Of a stretch of DNA of 64,000 nt, positions 41,903 to 50,760 are shown in pieces; within the stretch, counting starts at the first letter, position 1; each line of letters opens with the position of its first letter. The notes beneath the pieces are model-generated. The model made no database searches, had not been told where the DNA came from, and saw nothing but the letters and a program-made list of their open reading frames with translations. The stretch is from Pseudomonas viridiflava (GTDB taxonomy: Bacteria; Pseudomonadota; Gammaproteobacteria; Pseudomonadales; Pseudomonadaceae). The stretch spans positions 25,802 to 89,801 of the forward strand of contig NZ_UTHA01000179.1 in the NCBI RefSeq assembly GCF_900582195.1, in the 5' to 3' direction. A program made the translations under genes and the position numbers.

Positions 41903-43021
41903 ATGCGGAGCAAGGTGACAGGTGCGCAGCGTTGGGTCGTGAAGATCGGCAGCGCTTTGCTGACAGCGGATGGCAAAGGGCTGGATCGCGCGGCAATGGG
42001 TGTCTGGGTTGAGCAGATGGTGGCCTTGCATGAGGCTGGCGTCGAGTTGGTGCTGGTGTCCTCCGGGGCAGTGGCGGCCGGCATGAGTCGTTTGGGCTGG
42101 ACCGCACGACCCAGTGCGATGCACGAGCTCCAGGCGGCTGCGGCAATTGGTCAGATGGGTCTGGTGCAGGCGTGGGAGTCGAGCTTCGCTGAGCATGGCC
42201 GGCACACTGCACAGATTCTCCTGACCCACGACGACCTGTCCGACCGCAAGCGCTACCTGAACGCCCGCAGTACCCTGCGCGCACTGGTCGAGCTGAAAGT
42301 CATTCCGGTGATCAACGAAAACGACACCGTGGTCACTGACGAAATCCGTTTTGGTGACAACGATACGCTGGCGGCGCTGGTAGCCAACCTGGTCGAGGCG
42401 GATCTGCTGGTGATCCTGACCGATCGCGACGGCATGTTCGACGCTGATCCGCGCAATAACCCCGATGCGCAGATGATTTACGAGGCGCGCGCCGATGATC
42501 CGACGCTGGATGCGGTGGCGGGAGGTACGGGTGGTGCGCTGGGTCGTGGCGGTATGCAGACCAAGTTGCGTGCAGCTCGATTGGCTGCGCGTTCCGGTGC
42601 GCACACGATTATTGTCGGTGGGCGTCTTGAGCGCGTGCTTGATCGCCTCAAGGCGGGCGAGCGCATTGGCACGTTGCTGTCGCCTGAGCGCGGCATGCTT
42701 GCGGCGCGCAAGCAGTGGCTGGCCGGGCATCTGCAGACTCGCGGCACGCTGGTGCTGGACGAGGGTGCGGTGTCGGCGTTGTCCAAGGGCAACAAAAGTC
42801 TGCTGCCCGTCGGTGTGAAATTGGTGCAGGGTAGTTTCCGTCGTGGCGAAATGGTGGTCTGTGTGGCGCCGGACGGTCGTGAGGTTGCCCGTGGCCTGGC
42901 CAACTACAGCGCGCTGGAAGCACAAAAAATCATCGGTCAGTCGTCGGATGCGATTGTCGGTTTGCTCGGTTACATGGCGGAGCCGGAGCTGGTCCACCGT
43001 GACAACCTGATTCTGGTCTAA
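41903..43021 (+). CDS. proB: Glutamate 5-kinase
   Basis: A 372-residue kinase that phosphorylates glutamate in the first step of proline synthesis. The amino-acid kinase domain (about 8-260) has VVKIGSALLT, the SSGAVAAGM motif near 53, INENDTV and the glycine-rich GTGGMxTK-like GGTGGALGRGGMQTKL. A C-terminal PUA domain covers about 280-365. Two adjacent ATGs could start it; I choose the second (MRSKVTGAQRW), with agg nine bases upstream. Feedback inhibition by proline is a family property. creA follows after ten bases. Confidence 0.95.
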   Translation: MRSKVTGAQRWVVKIGSALLTADGKGLDRAAMGVWVEQMVALHEAGVELVLVSSGAVAAGMSRLGWTARPSAMHELQAAAAIGQMGLVQAWESSFAEHGRHTAQILLTHDDLSDRKRYLNARSTLRALVELKVIPVINENDTVVTDEIRFGDNDTLAALVANLVEADLLVILTDRDGMFDADPRNNPDAQMIYEARADDPTLDAVAGGTGGALGRGGMQTKLRAARLAARSGAHTIIVGGRLERVLDRLKAGERIGTLLSPERGMLAARKQWLAGHLQTRGTLVLDEGAVSALSKGNKSLLPVGVKLVQGSFRRGEMVVCVAPDGREVARGLANYSALEAQKIIGQSSDAIVGLLGYMAEPELVHRDNLILV

Positions 43022-43031
43022 GGAAAACTCG

Positions 43032-43499
43032 ATGCGTTTAGCAAAAGGATTGTTGGGCTTGCTGATGGCGATGCCATTGCTGGTCTCGGCCGAGGAAATC
43101 GGTCAGGTGTCGACGGTGTTCAAGTTTGTCGGCCCGAACGACCGTATTGTGGTCGAGGCTTTCGATGATCCGAAAGTCGAAGGCGTGACCTGCTACTTGT
43201 CGCGTGCCAAGACGGGCGGCGTGAAAGGCGGTTTGGGTCTGGCTGAAGATCGCGCTGAGGCCTCGATCGCTTGTCGCCAGGTCGGTCCGATCAAGTTCAA
43301 GGGTGAGCTGAAGGATGGCGATGAGGTGTTCAAGGAGCGCACGTCTCTCGTATTCAAGACCATGCAGGTGGTGCGTTTCCTCGACAAGAAGCGCAACACG
43401 CTGGTTTATCTGGTTTACAGCGATCGACTGATTGAAGGCAGTCCGCAGAATGCGGTGACCGCGATCCCGATACTGCCGTGGGTGCCGGTCCAGCAATAA
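43032..43499 (+). CDS. creA: CreA family periplasmic protein
   Basis: A 155-residue exported protein: signal peptide MRLAKGLLGLLMAMPLLVSA, then the complete CreA core. That core includes GQVSTVFKFVGPNDRIVVEAFDDPKVEGVTC in two successive parts, SRAKTGGVKGGLGLAEDRAEA, and the conserved end. Its two conserved Cys residues (VTCYLSR and SIACRQ) probably form a disulfide. Function is unknown. It is co-transcribed with proB (ten-base gap), and PAO1 has the same pair (PA4565-PA4564). A REPIN separates it from convergent rpsT. Confidence 0.93.
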   Translation: MRLAKGLLGLLMAMPLLVSAEEIGQVSTVFKFVGPNDRIVVEAFDDPKVEGVTCYLSRAKTGGVKGGLGLAEDRAEASIACRQVGPIKFKGELKDGDEVFKERTSLVFKTMQVVRFLDKKRNTLVYLVYSDRLIEGSPQNAVTAIPILPWVPVQQ

Positions 43500-43514
43500 C
43501 GCCGCAAAACTACA

Positions 43515-43604
43515 TGTGGGAGCCAGCTTGCTCGCGAATAGGTCGAGTCAGTCGATAGAAGTATCAACAGACAGATCGCATTCGCGAGCAAGCTCGCTCC
43601 CACA
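43515..43604. repeat. REPIN between creA and rpsT
   Basis: Inverted REP arms, the left one with a change (gtgggagccagcttgctcgcg). It lies between convergent genes. Confidence 0.9.
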
Positions 43605-43637
43605 TTTTTTTGCTGTGTATTTGTTAAATCACAGGCA

Positions 43638-43668
43638 ATAAAAAACCGACCCTAAGGTCGGTTTTTTA
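43638..43668 (-). terminator. Rho-independent terminator of rpsT
   Basis: A 12-base stem aaaaaaccgacc / ggtcggtttttt has the loop ctaa. It is symmetrical enough to stop transcripts from either side. Confidence 0.95.
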
Positions 43669-43682
43669 ATGACTACGTCGGA

Positions 43683-43955
43683 TTAAGCAGCTTCTTTCAG
43701 TGCTTTGACGTGGCCATTCAGACGGCTCTTATGACGAGCAGCCTTGTTCTTGTGGATGATGCCTTTATCGGCCATGCGGTCGATAACTGGCACAGCCAGA
43801 ACGTATGCAGCTTGAGCTTTTTCAGCGTCTTTTGCGTCGATGGCTTTAACTACATTCTTGATGTAGGTGCGAACCATGGAACGCAGGCTGGCGTTGTGGC
43901 TGCGACGCTTCTCAGCCTGTTTTGCACGTTTTTTGGCGGAAGGTGAGTTGGCCAC
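43683..43955 (-). CDS. rpsT: 30S ribosomal protein S20
   Basis: S20 of 90 residues, a three-helix 16S rRNA-binding protein. The N-terminus MANSPSAKKRAKQAEKRRSH and the end HKNKAARHKSRLNGHVKAL are typical. Translation starts at GTG with aggag eight bases upstream. E. coli rpsT also uses a non-ATG start, and its S20 represses its own translation; a similar weak start here fits that scheme, by inference. The promoter and terminator are both recognisable, so it is a single-gene unit. Confidence 0.97.
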   Translation of the reverse strand: MANSPSAKKRAKQAEKRRSHNASLRSMVRTYIKNVVKAIDAKDAEKAQAAYVLAVPVIDRMADKGIIHKNKAARHKSRLNGHVKALKEAA

Positions 43956-44008
43956 CGTCGAGCTCCTCGAAAGACTTTTTAGGAAATAGCAAACAAAATA
44001 GGCCGCGA

Positions 44009-44037
44009 ATCATGCCGATGAGTTGAAGTCTTGTCAA
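44009..44037 (-). promoter_or_regulatory. Sigma-70 promoter of rpsT
   Basis: Read on the minus strand, TTGACA (44037-44032) and CATGAT (44014-44009) are 17 bases apart. The start codon is about 53 bases further on. Confidence 0.7.
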
Positions 44038-44207
44038 GGGCACTTGAAACGTTCCGCTAAGTGGTAGGTATAAAGAGGCGGGATATTTATTTCCGGCGCT
44101 TGACCTGTAAACTCGCGAGCTTTGGCTCTGTGCTGCTGCGGCGCGGAGTATCGCACAAGTAGGCGCTTTGTTCGCCTGCTGTTTATCGACAGGCACAAAT
44201 TCCCTCA

Positions 44208-45746
44208 ATGAATCTGCTCAAATCGTTGGCCGCCGTCAGCTCTATCACGATGCTTTCCCGGATTCTGGGCTTTGTTCGTGACACGCTGATTGCCCGTACA
44301 TTCGGCGCCGGGATGGCGACGGACGCCTTCTTTATTGCCTTCAAACTGCCCAATCTGTTGCGGCGAATCTTCGCTGAGGGTGCGTTCTCTCAGGCCTTCG
44401 TGCCGATTCTCGCTGAATACAAAAGCCAGAAAGGTGAAGAGGCAACCCGAACCTTTATTGCCTATGTGTCAGGTCTGCTGACCCTGGTGCTGGCGGTGGT
44501 GACGGCGCTGGGCATGATCGCTGCGCCCTGGGTGATCTGGGCGACGGCCCCGGGTTTTACCGATACACCGGAGAAATTCCAGCTCACCTCTGATCTGTTG
44601 CGGGTGACGTTCCCCTATATATTGCTGATCTCCCTGTCCTCACTGGCGGGCGCGATTCTCAATACCTGGAACCGTTTCTCGGTGCCGGCCTTTGTGCCGA
44701 CGTTGCTCAACGTCAGCATGATCGTGTTTTCGCTGTTCCTCACGCCGTACTTCGATCCGCCGGTGATGGCGCTGGGCTGGGCAGTACTGGTCGGTGGTCT
44801 GGCGCAGTTGCTCTATCAGCTGCCGCACCTGAAAAAGATCGGCATGCTGGTGCTGCCGCGCCTGAACCTGCGTGATACCGGCGTCTGGCGGGTAATGAAG
44901 CAGATGCTGCCGGCGATTCTCGGTGTCTCGGTCAGCCAGATTTCGCTGATCATCAACACGATCTTCGCCTCGTTTCTGGTCGCAGGCTCGGTGTCCTGGA
45001 TGTATTACGCCGACCGCTTGATGGAGCTGCCTTCGGGTGTGCTCGGGGTGGCATTGGGTACGATTCTGCTGCCGACGCTGGCGAAAACTTACGCGAGCAA
45101 AGATCGCCACGAATATTCGCGAATCCTCGATTGGGGCCTGCGTCTGTGCTTTGTGCTGGTGCTGCCCTGTGCGCTGGCGTTGGGGATTCTCGCCGAACCG
45201 CTGACCGTTTCGCTGTTCCAGTACGGCCAGTTCAGTGGTTTCGACGCAGAAATGACCCAGCGCGCATTGATTGCTTATTCTGTCGGTCTGCTCGGGATTA
45301 TCGTGATCAAAGTGTTGGCTCCGGGCTTTTATGCGCAACAGAACATCCGTACCCCGGTAAAAATCGCAATCTTCACCCTGGTGGTCACTCAGTTGTTCAA
45401 CCTGGTGCTGATTGGCCCGTTGGCCCACGCCGGTCTGGCCTTGGCGATCAGCGCGGGTGCCTGCCTGAACGCTGGGTTGCTGTTCTATCAACTGCGCAAG
45501 CAACAGATGTATCAGCCGCAACCGGGCTGGGCCAGGTTCGGCTTCAAACTGGTGGTTGCGGTGGCGGTGATGTCGGCAGTGCTGCTGCTTGGCATGCATT
45601 TCATGCCGGCGTGGGATCAAGGGCACATGCTTGAGCGCTTCCTGCGTCTGGGCGCCCTGGTGGTCGCGGGCGTGGTCGCGTATTTCGGCATGTTGCTGCT
45701 GCTTGGTTTCCGCCTGCGTGACTTCAATCGCAAGGCCTTGAGCTAA
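44208..45746 (+). CDS. murJ: Lipid II flippase MurJ (MviN)
   Basis: A polytopic membrane protein of 512 residues with about 14 helices that moves lipid II to the periplasmic face for peptidoglycan synthesis. The N-terminal signature is complete (SITMLSRILGFVRDTLIARTFG, broken by family residues Arg18 and Arg24), then ATDAFFIAFKLPNLLRRIFAEGAFSQAFVP. The length fits the family. rpsT is divergent; ribF follows on the same strand, as in PAO1 (PA4563 to PA4561). Confidence 0.96.
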   Translation: MNLLKSLAAVSSITMLSRILGFVRDTLIARTFGAGMATDAFFIAFKLPNLLRRIFAEGAFSQAFVPILAEYKSQKGEEATRTFIAYVSGLLTLVLAVVTALGMIAAPWVIWATAPGFTDTPEKFQLTSDLLRVTFPYILLISLSSLAGAILNTWNRFSVPAFVPTLLNVSMIVFSLFLTPYFDPPVMALGWAVLVGGLAQLLYQLPHLKKIGMLVLPRLNLRDTGVWRVMKQMLPAILGVSVSQISLIINTIFASFLVAGSVSWMYYADRLMELPSGVLGVALGTILLPTLAKTYASKDRHEYSRILDWGLRLCFVLVLPCALALGILAEPLTVSLFQYGQFSGFDAEMTQRALIAYSVGLLGIIVIKVLAPGFYAQQNIRTPVKIAIFTLVVTQLFNLVLIGPLAHAGLALAISAGACLNAGLLFYQLRKQQMYQPQPGWARFGFKLVVAVAVMSAVLLLGMHFMPAWDQGHMLERFLRLGALVVAGVVAYFGMLLLLGFRLRDFNRKALS

Positions 45747-45875
45747 GGTTTTAACCTTTATAAACAGGCCCGGGCCGGCAGTTTTGTCGGCTCGTTCACT
45801 TTGCGTTACGGTGTTGCCTGTCGTCGGCCGTCGGGTGTGGTTATAATCGACCACTTTATGAGCAAGAAGCGCGTT

Positions 45876-46814
45876 ATGCAGCTGGTTCGAGGCCTCCACA
45901 ACTTGCGCCCCCAGCATCGGGGCTGCGTCGCCACTATTGGCAACTTTGACGGTGTTCACCGTGGTCACCAGGCTATCCTGGCCCGACTGCGTGAGCGTGC
46001 GCTCGAGTTGGGCGTACCCAGCTGCGTGGTGATTTTCGAGCCGCAGCCACGGGAATTCTTCGCGCCGGAGACCGCGCCGGCGCGTCTGGCGCGGTTGCGC
46101 GACAAGCTGCAACTGCTGGCCGCCGAAGGCGTCGACCGGGTGCTGTGTCTGGCGTTCAACCAGCGCTTGAGCAAACTCAGCGCCAGCGAATTCGTTGATA
46201 CCATCCTTGTCGATGGCCTCGGCGTGCAGCATCTGGAAGTCGGTGACGATTTCCGCTTCGGTTGCGACCGCCTCGGCGATTTCGACTTCCTGCTGCAGGC
46301 CGGGCAGGTTCACGGTTTTACCGTCGAAGCCGCGCAAACCGTCGAGCTGGACGGCATTCGCGTCAGCAGCACCCAGGTGCGTAACGCATTGGCCGCCGCC
46401 GATTTTGCTCTGGCCGAACGTTTGCTCGGTCGCCCGTACCGTATTGCCGGTCGTGTGCTGCACGGCCAGAAACTGGCCCGGCAACTGGGTACGCCCACTG
46501 CCAACATTCAACTCAAGCGTCGTCGCGTGCCGTTCACCGGGGTGTACCTGGTGGATGTCGATATCGACGGCAAGACCTGGCCCGGTGTCGCCAATATTGG
46601 CGTGCGGCCCACGGTGCAAGGTGATGGCAAGGCCCACCTTGAAGTCCATCTTCTCGATTTTGCCGGCGATCTGTATGACCGGCGTTTGACGGTGGTTTTC
46701 CACCAAAAGCTGCGTGAAGAGCAGCGCTTCGCCTCCCTGGAGGCATTGAAAACGGCGATCAATGCGGATGTCGCCACCGCCCGTGCACTAGCCGCACCTA
46801 GCGCCCATCGCTAA
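45876..46814 (+). CDS. ribF: Bifunctional riboflavin kinase / FAD synthetase
   Basis: A 312-residue enzyme that turns riboflavin into FMN and then FAD. The N-terminal nucleotidyltransferase domain carries TIGNFDGVHRGHQ (about 19-31) and the VSSTQVR motif near 160. The C-terminal flavokinase domain has GRVLHGQKLARQLGTPTAN (about 188-206). The start MQLVRGLHNLRPQH is the family N-terminus, while the frame is open 25 codons further. ileS follows after 13 bases, starting the ribF-ileS-lspA-fkpB-ispH block. Confidence 0.96.
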   Translation: MQLVRGLHNLRPQHRGCVATIGNFDGVHRGHQAILARLRERALELGVPSCVVIFEPQPREFFAPETAPARLARLRDKLQLLAAEGVDRVLCLAFNQRLSKLSASEFVDTILVDGLGVQHLEVGDDFRFGCDRLGDFDFLLQAGQVHGFTVEAAQTVELDGIRVSSTQVRNALAAADFALAERLLGRPYRIAGRVLHGQKLARQLGTPTANIQLKRRRVPFTGVYLVDVDIDGKTWPGVANIGVRPTVQGDGKAHLEVHLLDFAGDLYDRRLTVVFHQKLREEQRFASLEALKTAINADVATARALAAPSAHR

Positions 46815-46827
46815 TGAAGAGCCTTAA

Positions 46828-49659
46828 ATGACCGACTATAAAGCCACGCTAAACCTTCCGGACACCGCCTTCCCAATGAAGGCCGGCCTGCCACAGCGCG
46901 AACCGCAGATCCTGCAGCGCTGGGACAGTATTGGCCTGTACGGAAAGTTGCGCGAGATTGGCAAGGATCGTCCGAAGTTCGTTCTGCATGACGGCCCTCC
47001 GTATGCCAACGGCACGATTCACATCGGTCACGCACTGAACAAGATTCTCAAGGACATGATCATCCGCTCGAAGACCCTGTCGGGTTTCGACGCGCCGTAC
47101 GTTCCGGGCTGGGACTGCCACGGCCTGCCGATCGAGCACAAGGTTGAAGTGACCCACGGCAAGAACCTGGGCGCGGACAAGACCCGCGAGCTGTGCCGTG
47201 CCTACGCCACCGAGCAGATCGAAGGGCAGAAGTCCGAATTCATCCGTCTCGGCGTGCTGGGCGATTGGGCCAACCCGTACAAGACCATGGATTTCAAGAA
47301 CGAGGCCGGTGAAATCCGCGCCCTCGCCGAAATCGTCAAGGGCGGTTTTGTGTTCAAGGGCCTCAAGCCTGTGAACTGGTGCTTCGACTGCGGTTCGGCC
47401 CTGGCTGAAGCGGAAGTCGAGTACGAGACCAAAAAGTCCTCGACCATCGACGTGGCCTTCCCGATCGCTGACGAAGCCCAACTGGCTGCCGCATTCGGTC
47501 TGCCATCGCTGGGCAAACCTGCCGCGATCGTGATCTGGACCACCACCCCGTGGACCATCCCGGCCAACCAGGCGCTGAACGTCCACCCGGAATTCAACTA
47601 CGCCCTGGTCGATATCGGCGACAAGCTGCTGGTGCTGGCGGAAGAGCTGGTCGAAGCCTGCCTGGCGCGCTATGGCGTCGAAGGCTCGGTCATCGCGACC
47701 ACCACCGGTAAACAACTGGAGCTGATCAATTTCCGTCACCCGTTCTATGACCGCCTGTCGCCGGTGTACCTGGCTGACTACGTCGAACTGGGCGCTGGCA
47801 CCGGCGTGGTTCACTCCGCGCCGGCCTACGGCGTGGACGACTTCGTGACTTGCAAGAAATATGGCATGGTCAACGACGACATCCTCAACCCGGTGCAGAG
47901 CAACGGCGTGTACGCGCCGTCGCTGGAATTCTTCGGCGGCCAGTTCATCTGGAAGGCCAACCCGGCCATCGTCGACAAGCTGACCGAAGTCGGTGCGCTG
48001 ATGCACACCACCGTCATCGAACACAGCTACATGCATTGCTGGCGCCACAAGACTCCGCTGATCTACCGCGCCACCGCGCAGTGGTTCATCGGCATGGACA
48101 AAGAGCCAACCAGCGGCGACACCCTGCGTGTGCGCTCGCTCAAAGCCATCGAAGACACCAAGTTCGTCCCGGCCTGGGGCCAGGCGCGCCTGCACTCGAT
48201 GATCGCCAACCGTCCTGACTGGTGCATCTCGCGTCAGCGCAACTGGGGCGTGCCGATCCCGTTCTTCCTCAATAAGGAAAGCGGCGAACTGCACCCACGC
48301 ACCGTTGAGCTGATGGAAGAAGTCGCCAAGCGCGTTGAAGTCGAAGGCATCGAAGCCTGGTTCAAGATGGACGCTGCTGAGTTGCTCGGCGACGAAGCGC
48401 CGCTGTACGACAAGATCAGCGACACCCTCGACGTCTGGTTCGATTCGGGCACCACGCACTGGCACGTCCTGCGCGGTTCGCACCCGATGGGTCACGAGAG
48501 CGGCCCGCGTGCCGACCTGTACCTGGAAGGTTCCGACCAACACCGTGGCTGGTTCCACTCGTCGCTGCTGACCGGTTGCGCCATCGACAACCACGCGCCA
48601 TACCGCGAACTGCTGACCCACGGTTTCACCGTCGACGAGTCAGGTCGCAAGATGTCCAAGTCGCTGAAAAACGTGATTGAACCGAAAAAGATCAACGACA
48701 CCTTGGGCGCTGACATCATGCGCCTATGGGTCGCTTCGACGGATTACTCGGGGGAGATCGCTGTATCCGATCAGATCCTGACACGCAGTGCGGACGCCTA
48801 TCGTCGTATCCGCAACACCGCGCGCTTCCTGCTTTCGAACCTGAGCGGTTTCAACCCGGCCACCGACATCCTGCCGGCTGAAGAAATGCTCGCGCTGGAT
48901 CGTTGGGCGGTCGACCGTACATTGCTGCTGCAACGCGAGCTGCAAGAGCACTACGGCGAATACCGTTTCTGGAATGTCTACTCGAAGATCCACAACTTCT
49001 GCGTGCAGGAGTTGGGCGGTTTCTACCTCGACATCATCAAGGACCGTCAGTACACCACTGGCGCCAACAGCAAGGCGCGCCGCTCGGCGCAAACCGCGCT
49101 GTTCCACATCTCCGAAGCGCTGGTGCGCTGGATCGCGCCGATCCTCGCCTTCACCGCTGACGAGTTGTGGGAATACCTGCCGGGCGAGCGTAACGAATCG
49201 GTGATGCTCAACACCTGGTACGAAGGTCTGACCGAACTGCCGGCCGACGTTGAACTGGACCGCGACTACTGGGAACGCGTGATGGCGGTCAAAGTAGCGG
49301 TCAACAAAGAGATGGAAATCCAGCGCGCGGCCAAGGCTGTCGGTGGCAACCTGCAAGCCGAAGTGACGCTGTACGCCGAAGACGCCCTGAGCGCCGATCT
49401 GGCCAAGCTGAGCAACGAACTGCGCTTTGTCCTGATCACTTCGACTGCCAGCGTTGCGCCGTTCGTACAGGCTCCGGCCGATGCGGTAGTGACTGAAGTC
49501 AGCGGCCTGAAGCTGAAGATCGTCAAATCGGCCTTCCCGAAGTGCGCCCGTTGCTGGCACTGCCGCGAAGACGTTGGCGTCAACCGGGAACATCCGGAAA
49601 TCTGCGGTCGTTGCGTCGACAACATCAGCGGCGCTGGCGAGGTTCGTCACTATGCCTAA
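46828..49659 (+). CDS. ileS: Isoleucine-tRNA ligase
   Basis: A class I aminoacyl-tRNA synthetase of 943 residues. The HIGH motif lies in PPYANGTIHIGHALNK (about 58-73) and KMSKS in SGRKMSKSLKN near 605. The editing domain is in between (WTTTPWTIPANQ near 230). The C-terminal zinc-binding Cys set is present: CARCWHCREDVG and PEICGRC (about 905-930). This is the bacterial mupirocin-sensitive type. Its stop overlaps the lspA start by eight bases, so the two are translationally coupled. Confidence 0.98.
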   Translation: MTDYKATLNLPDTAFPMKAGLPQREPQILQRWDSIGLYGKLREIGKDRPKFVLHDGPPYANGTIHIGHALNKILKDMIIRSKTLSGFDAPYVPGWDCHGLPIEHKVEVTHGKNLGADKTRELCRAYATEQIEGQKSEFIRLGVLGDWANPYKTMDFKNEAGEIRALAEIVKGGFVFKGLKPVNWCFDCGSALAEAEVEYETKKSSTIDVAFPIADEAQLAAAFGLPSLGKPAAIVIWTTTPWTIPANQALNVHPEFNYALVDIGDKLLVLAEELVEACLARYGVEGSVIATTTGKQLELINFRHPFYDRLSPVYLADYVELGAGTGVVHSAPAYGVDDFVTCKKYGMVNDDILNPVQSNGVYAPSLEFFGGQFIWKANPAIVDKLTEVGALMHTTVIEHSYMHCWRHKTPLIYRATAQWFIGMDKEPTSGDTLRVRSLKAIEDTKFVPAWGQARLHSMIANRPDWCISRQRNWGVPIPFFLNKESGELHPRTVELMEEVAKRVEVEGIEAWFKMDAAELLGDEAPLYDKISDTLDVWFDSGTTHWHVLRGSHPMGHESGPRADLYLEGSDQHRGWFHSSLLTGCAIDNHAPYRELLTHGFTVDESGRKMSKSLKNVIEPKKINDTLGADIMRLWVASTDYSGEIAVSDQILTRSADAYRRIRNTARFLLSNLSGFNPATDILPAEEMLALDRWAVDRTLLLQRELQEHYGEYRFWNVYSKIHNFCVQELGGFYLDIIKDRQYTTGANSKARRSAQTALFHISEALVRWIAPILAFTADELWEYLPGERNESVMLNTWYEGLTELPADVELDRDYWERVMAVKVAVNKEMEIQRAAKAVGGNLQAEVTLYAEDALSADLAKLSNELRFVLITSTASVAPFVQAPADAVVTEVSGLKLKIVKSAFPKCARCWHCREDVGVNREHPEICGRCVDNISGAGEVRHYA

Positions 49660-50164
49660 TGCCGTTGGCCGTTTCGGACGGTTGAGCTGGCTGTGGTTGA
49701 GTTTGCTGGTTCTGGTCATCGACCAGGCCAGCAAGTTCTACTTCGAAGGCAAGCTCGAGATGTTCCAGCAGATCGTGATCATTCCTGATTACTTCAGCTG
49801 GACCCTGGCCTACAACACCGGCGCTGCCTTCAGCTTCCTGGCTGACAGCTCAGGCTGGCAGCGCTGGCTGTTTGCCCTGATCGCGATTGTGGTCAGTGCC
49901 GTGCTGGTGGTCTGGCTCAAGCGTCTGGGCCGCAACGAAACCTGGCTGGCCGTCGCGCTGGCGCTGGTGCTGGGCGGCGCGCTGGGCAATCTGTATGACC
50001 GCATTGCCTTGGGCCATGTGATCGATTTCATTCTGGTGCACTGGCAGAATCGCTGGTACTTCCCGGCGTTCAACTTCGCCGACAGCGCGATTACCGTTGG
50101 CGCGGTGATGCTGGCACTGGATATGTTCAAAAGTAAAAAGACCGGAGAAGCCGTTCATGACTGA
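49652..50164 (+). CDS. lspA: Lipoprotein signal peptidase (signal peptidase II)
   Basis: An aspartic membrane protease of 170 residues with four helices that removes signal peptides from prolipoproteins. The catalytic Asp motifs are in GALGNLYDRIALGHVIDFI and FNFADSAITVG; the N-terminal VIDQASK is conserved. It starts inside the ileS end (eight-base overlap), and its own stop overlaps fkpB by eight bases. Substrates encoded in this window include BamD and two predicted lipoproteins. Confidence 0.97.
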   Translation: MPNAVGRFGRLSWLWLSLLVLVIDQASKFYFEGKLEMFQQIVIIPDYFSWTLAYNTGAAFSFLADSSGWQRWLFALIAIVVSAVLVVWLKRLGRNETWLAVALALVLGGALGNLYDRIALGHVIDFILVHWQNRWYFPAFNFADSAITVGAVMLALDMFKSKKTGEAVHD

Positions 50165-50609
50165 ACAGGTATTGGCTGAGCAACGCATCGGCCAGAACAC
50201 GGAAGTCACCTTGCACTTTGCATTGCGCCTGGAGAACGGCGACACCGTCGACAGTACGTTCGACAAAGCCCCGGCGACCTTCAAGGTCGGCGACGGCAAC
50301 CTGCTGCCGGGTTTTGAAGCGGCGTTGTTCGGCTTCAAGGCCGGCGACAAGCGCACGCTGACCGTCGAGCCGGAAAACGCTTTCGGCCAGCCGAACCCGC
50401 AGAACGTGCAGATCATTCCGCGTTCGCAGTTCGTCGACATGGAGTTGTCACCGGGTTTGCTGGTGATCTTCAACGATGCGGCCAATACTGAGCTGCCGGG
50501 CGTGGTGAAAGAATTCGACGACACGCAAGTGACCATCGACTTCAACCATCCGCTTTCGGGCAAGACGCTGACCTTTGACGTGGAAATCATTTCCGTCAAA
50601 GCGCTGTAA
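50157..50609 (+). CDS. fkpB: FKBP-type peptidyl-prolyl isomerase FkpB (SlpA-type)
   Basis: A 150-residue SlyD-like prolyl isomerase and chaperone without a signal peptide. The split FKBP domain (VTLHFALRLENGDTVDSTFD, then PATFKVGDGNLLPGFEAALFGFKAGDK) carries the insert-in-flap chaperone domain (about 70-125, NVQIIPRSQFVDMELSPG). It lacks the His-rich metal tail of SlyD, which is why it is called FkpB. The lspA-fkpB-ispH order is conserved in gammaproteobacteria. Confidence 0.95.
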   Translation: MTEQVLAEQRIGQNTEVTLHFALRLENGDTVDSTFDKAPATFKVGDGNLLPGFEAALFGFKAGDKRTLTVEPENAFGQPNPQNVQIIPRSQFVDMELSPGLLVIFNDAANTELPGVVKEFDDTQVTIDFNHPLSGKTLTFDVEIISVKAL

Positions 50610-50627
50610 CTGACTGTATAAGGTCAA

Positions 50628-50719
50628 ATGTGGGAGTGAGCTTGCTCGCGAAACCGGTGTGTCAGCTAACAGATATGTTGAAGGTGACGCCCCCTTCGCG
50701 AGCAAGCTCGCTCCCACAG
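50628..50719. repeat. REPIN between fkpB and ispH
   Basis: Inverted REP arms (left arm gtgggagtgagcttgctcgcg). It separates co-directional genes and probably weakens read-through into ispH, whose start lies 41 bases further on. Confidence 0.92.
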
Positions 50720-50760
50720 TAGTTATTCATTGTTTTCGCGCGCAAGACACGAGGCACAGC

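Noticed and set aside
44640..46706. Long antisense frame across murJ and ribF
   Set aside because: It spans two well-defined genes and their spacer, and the product is low-complexity (Gln, His, Arg). It is a composition artefact.
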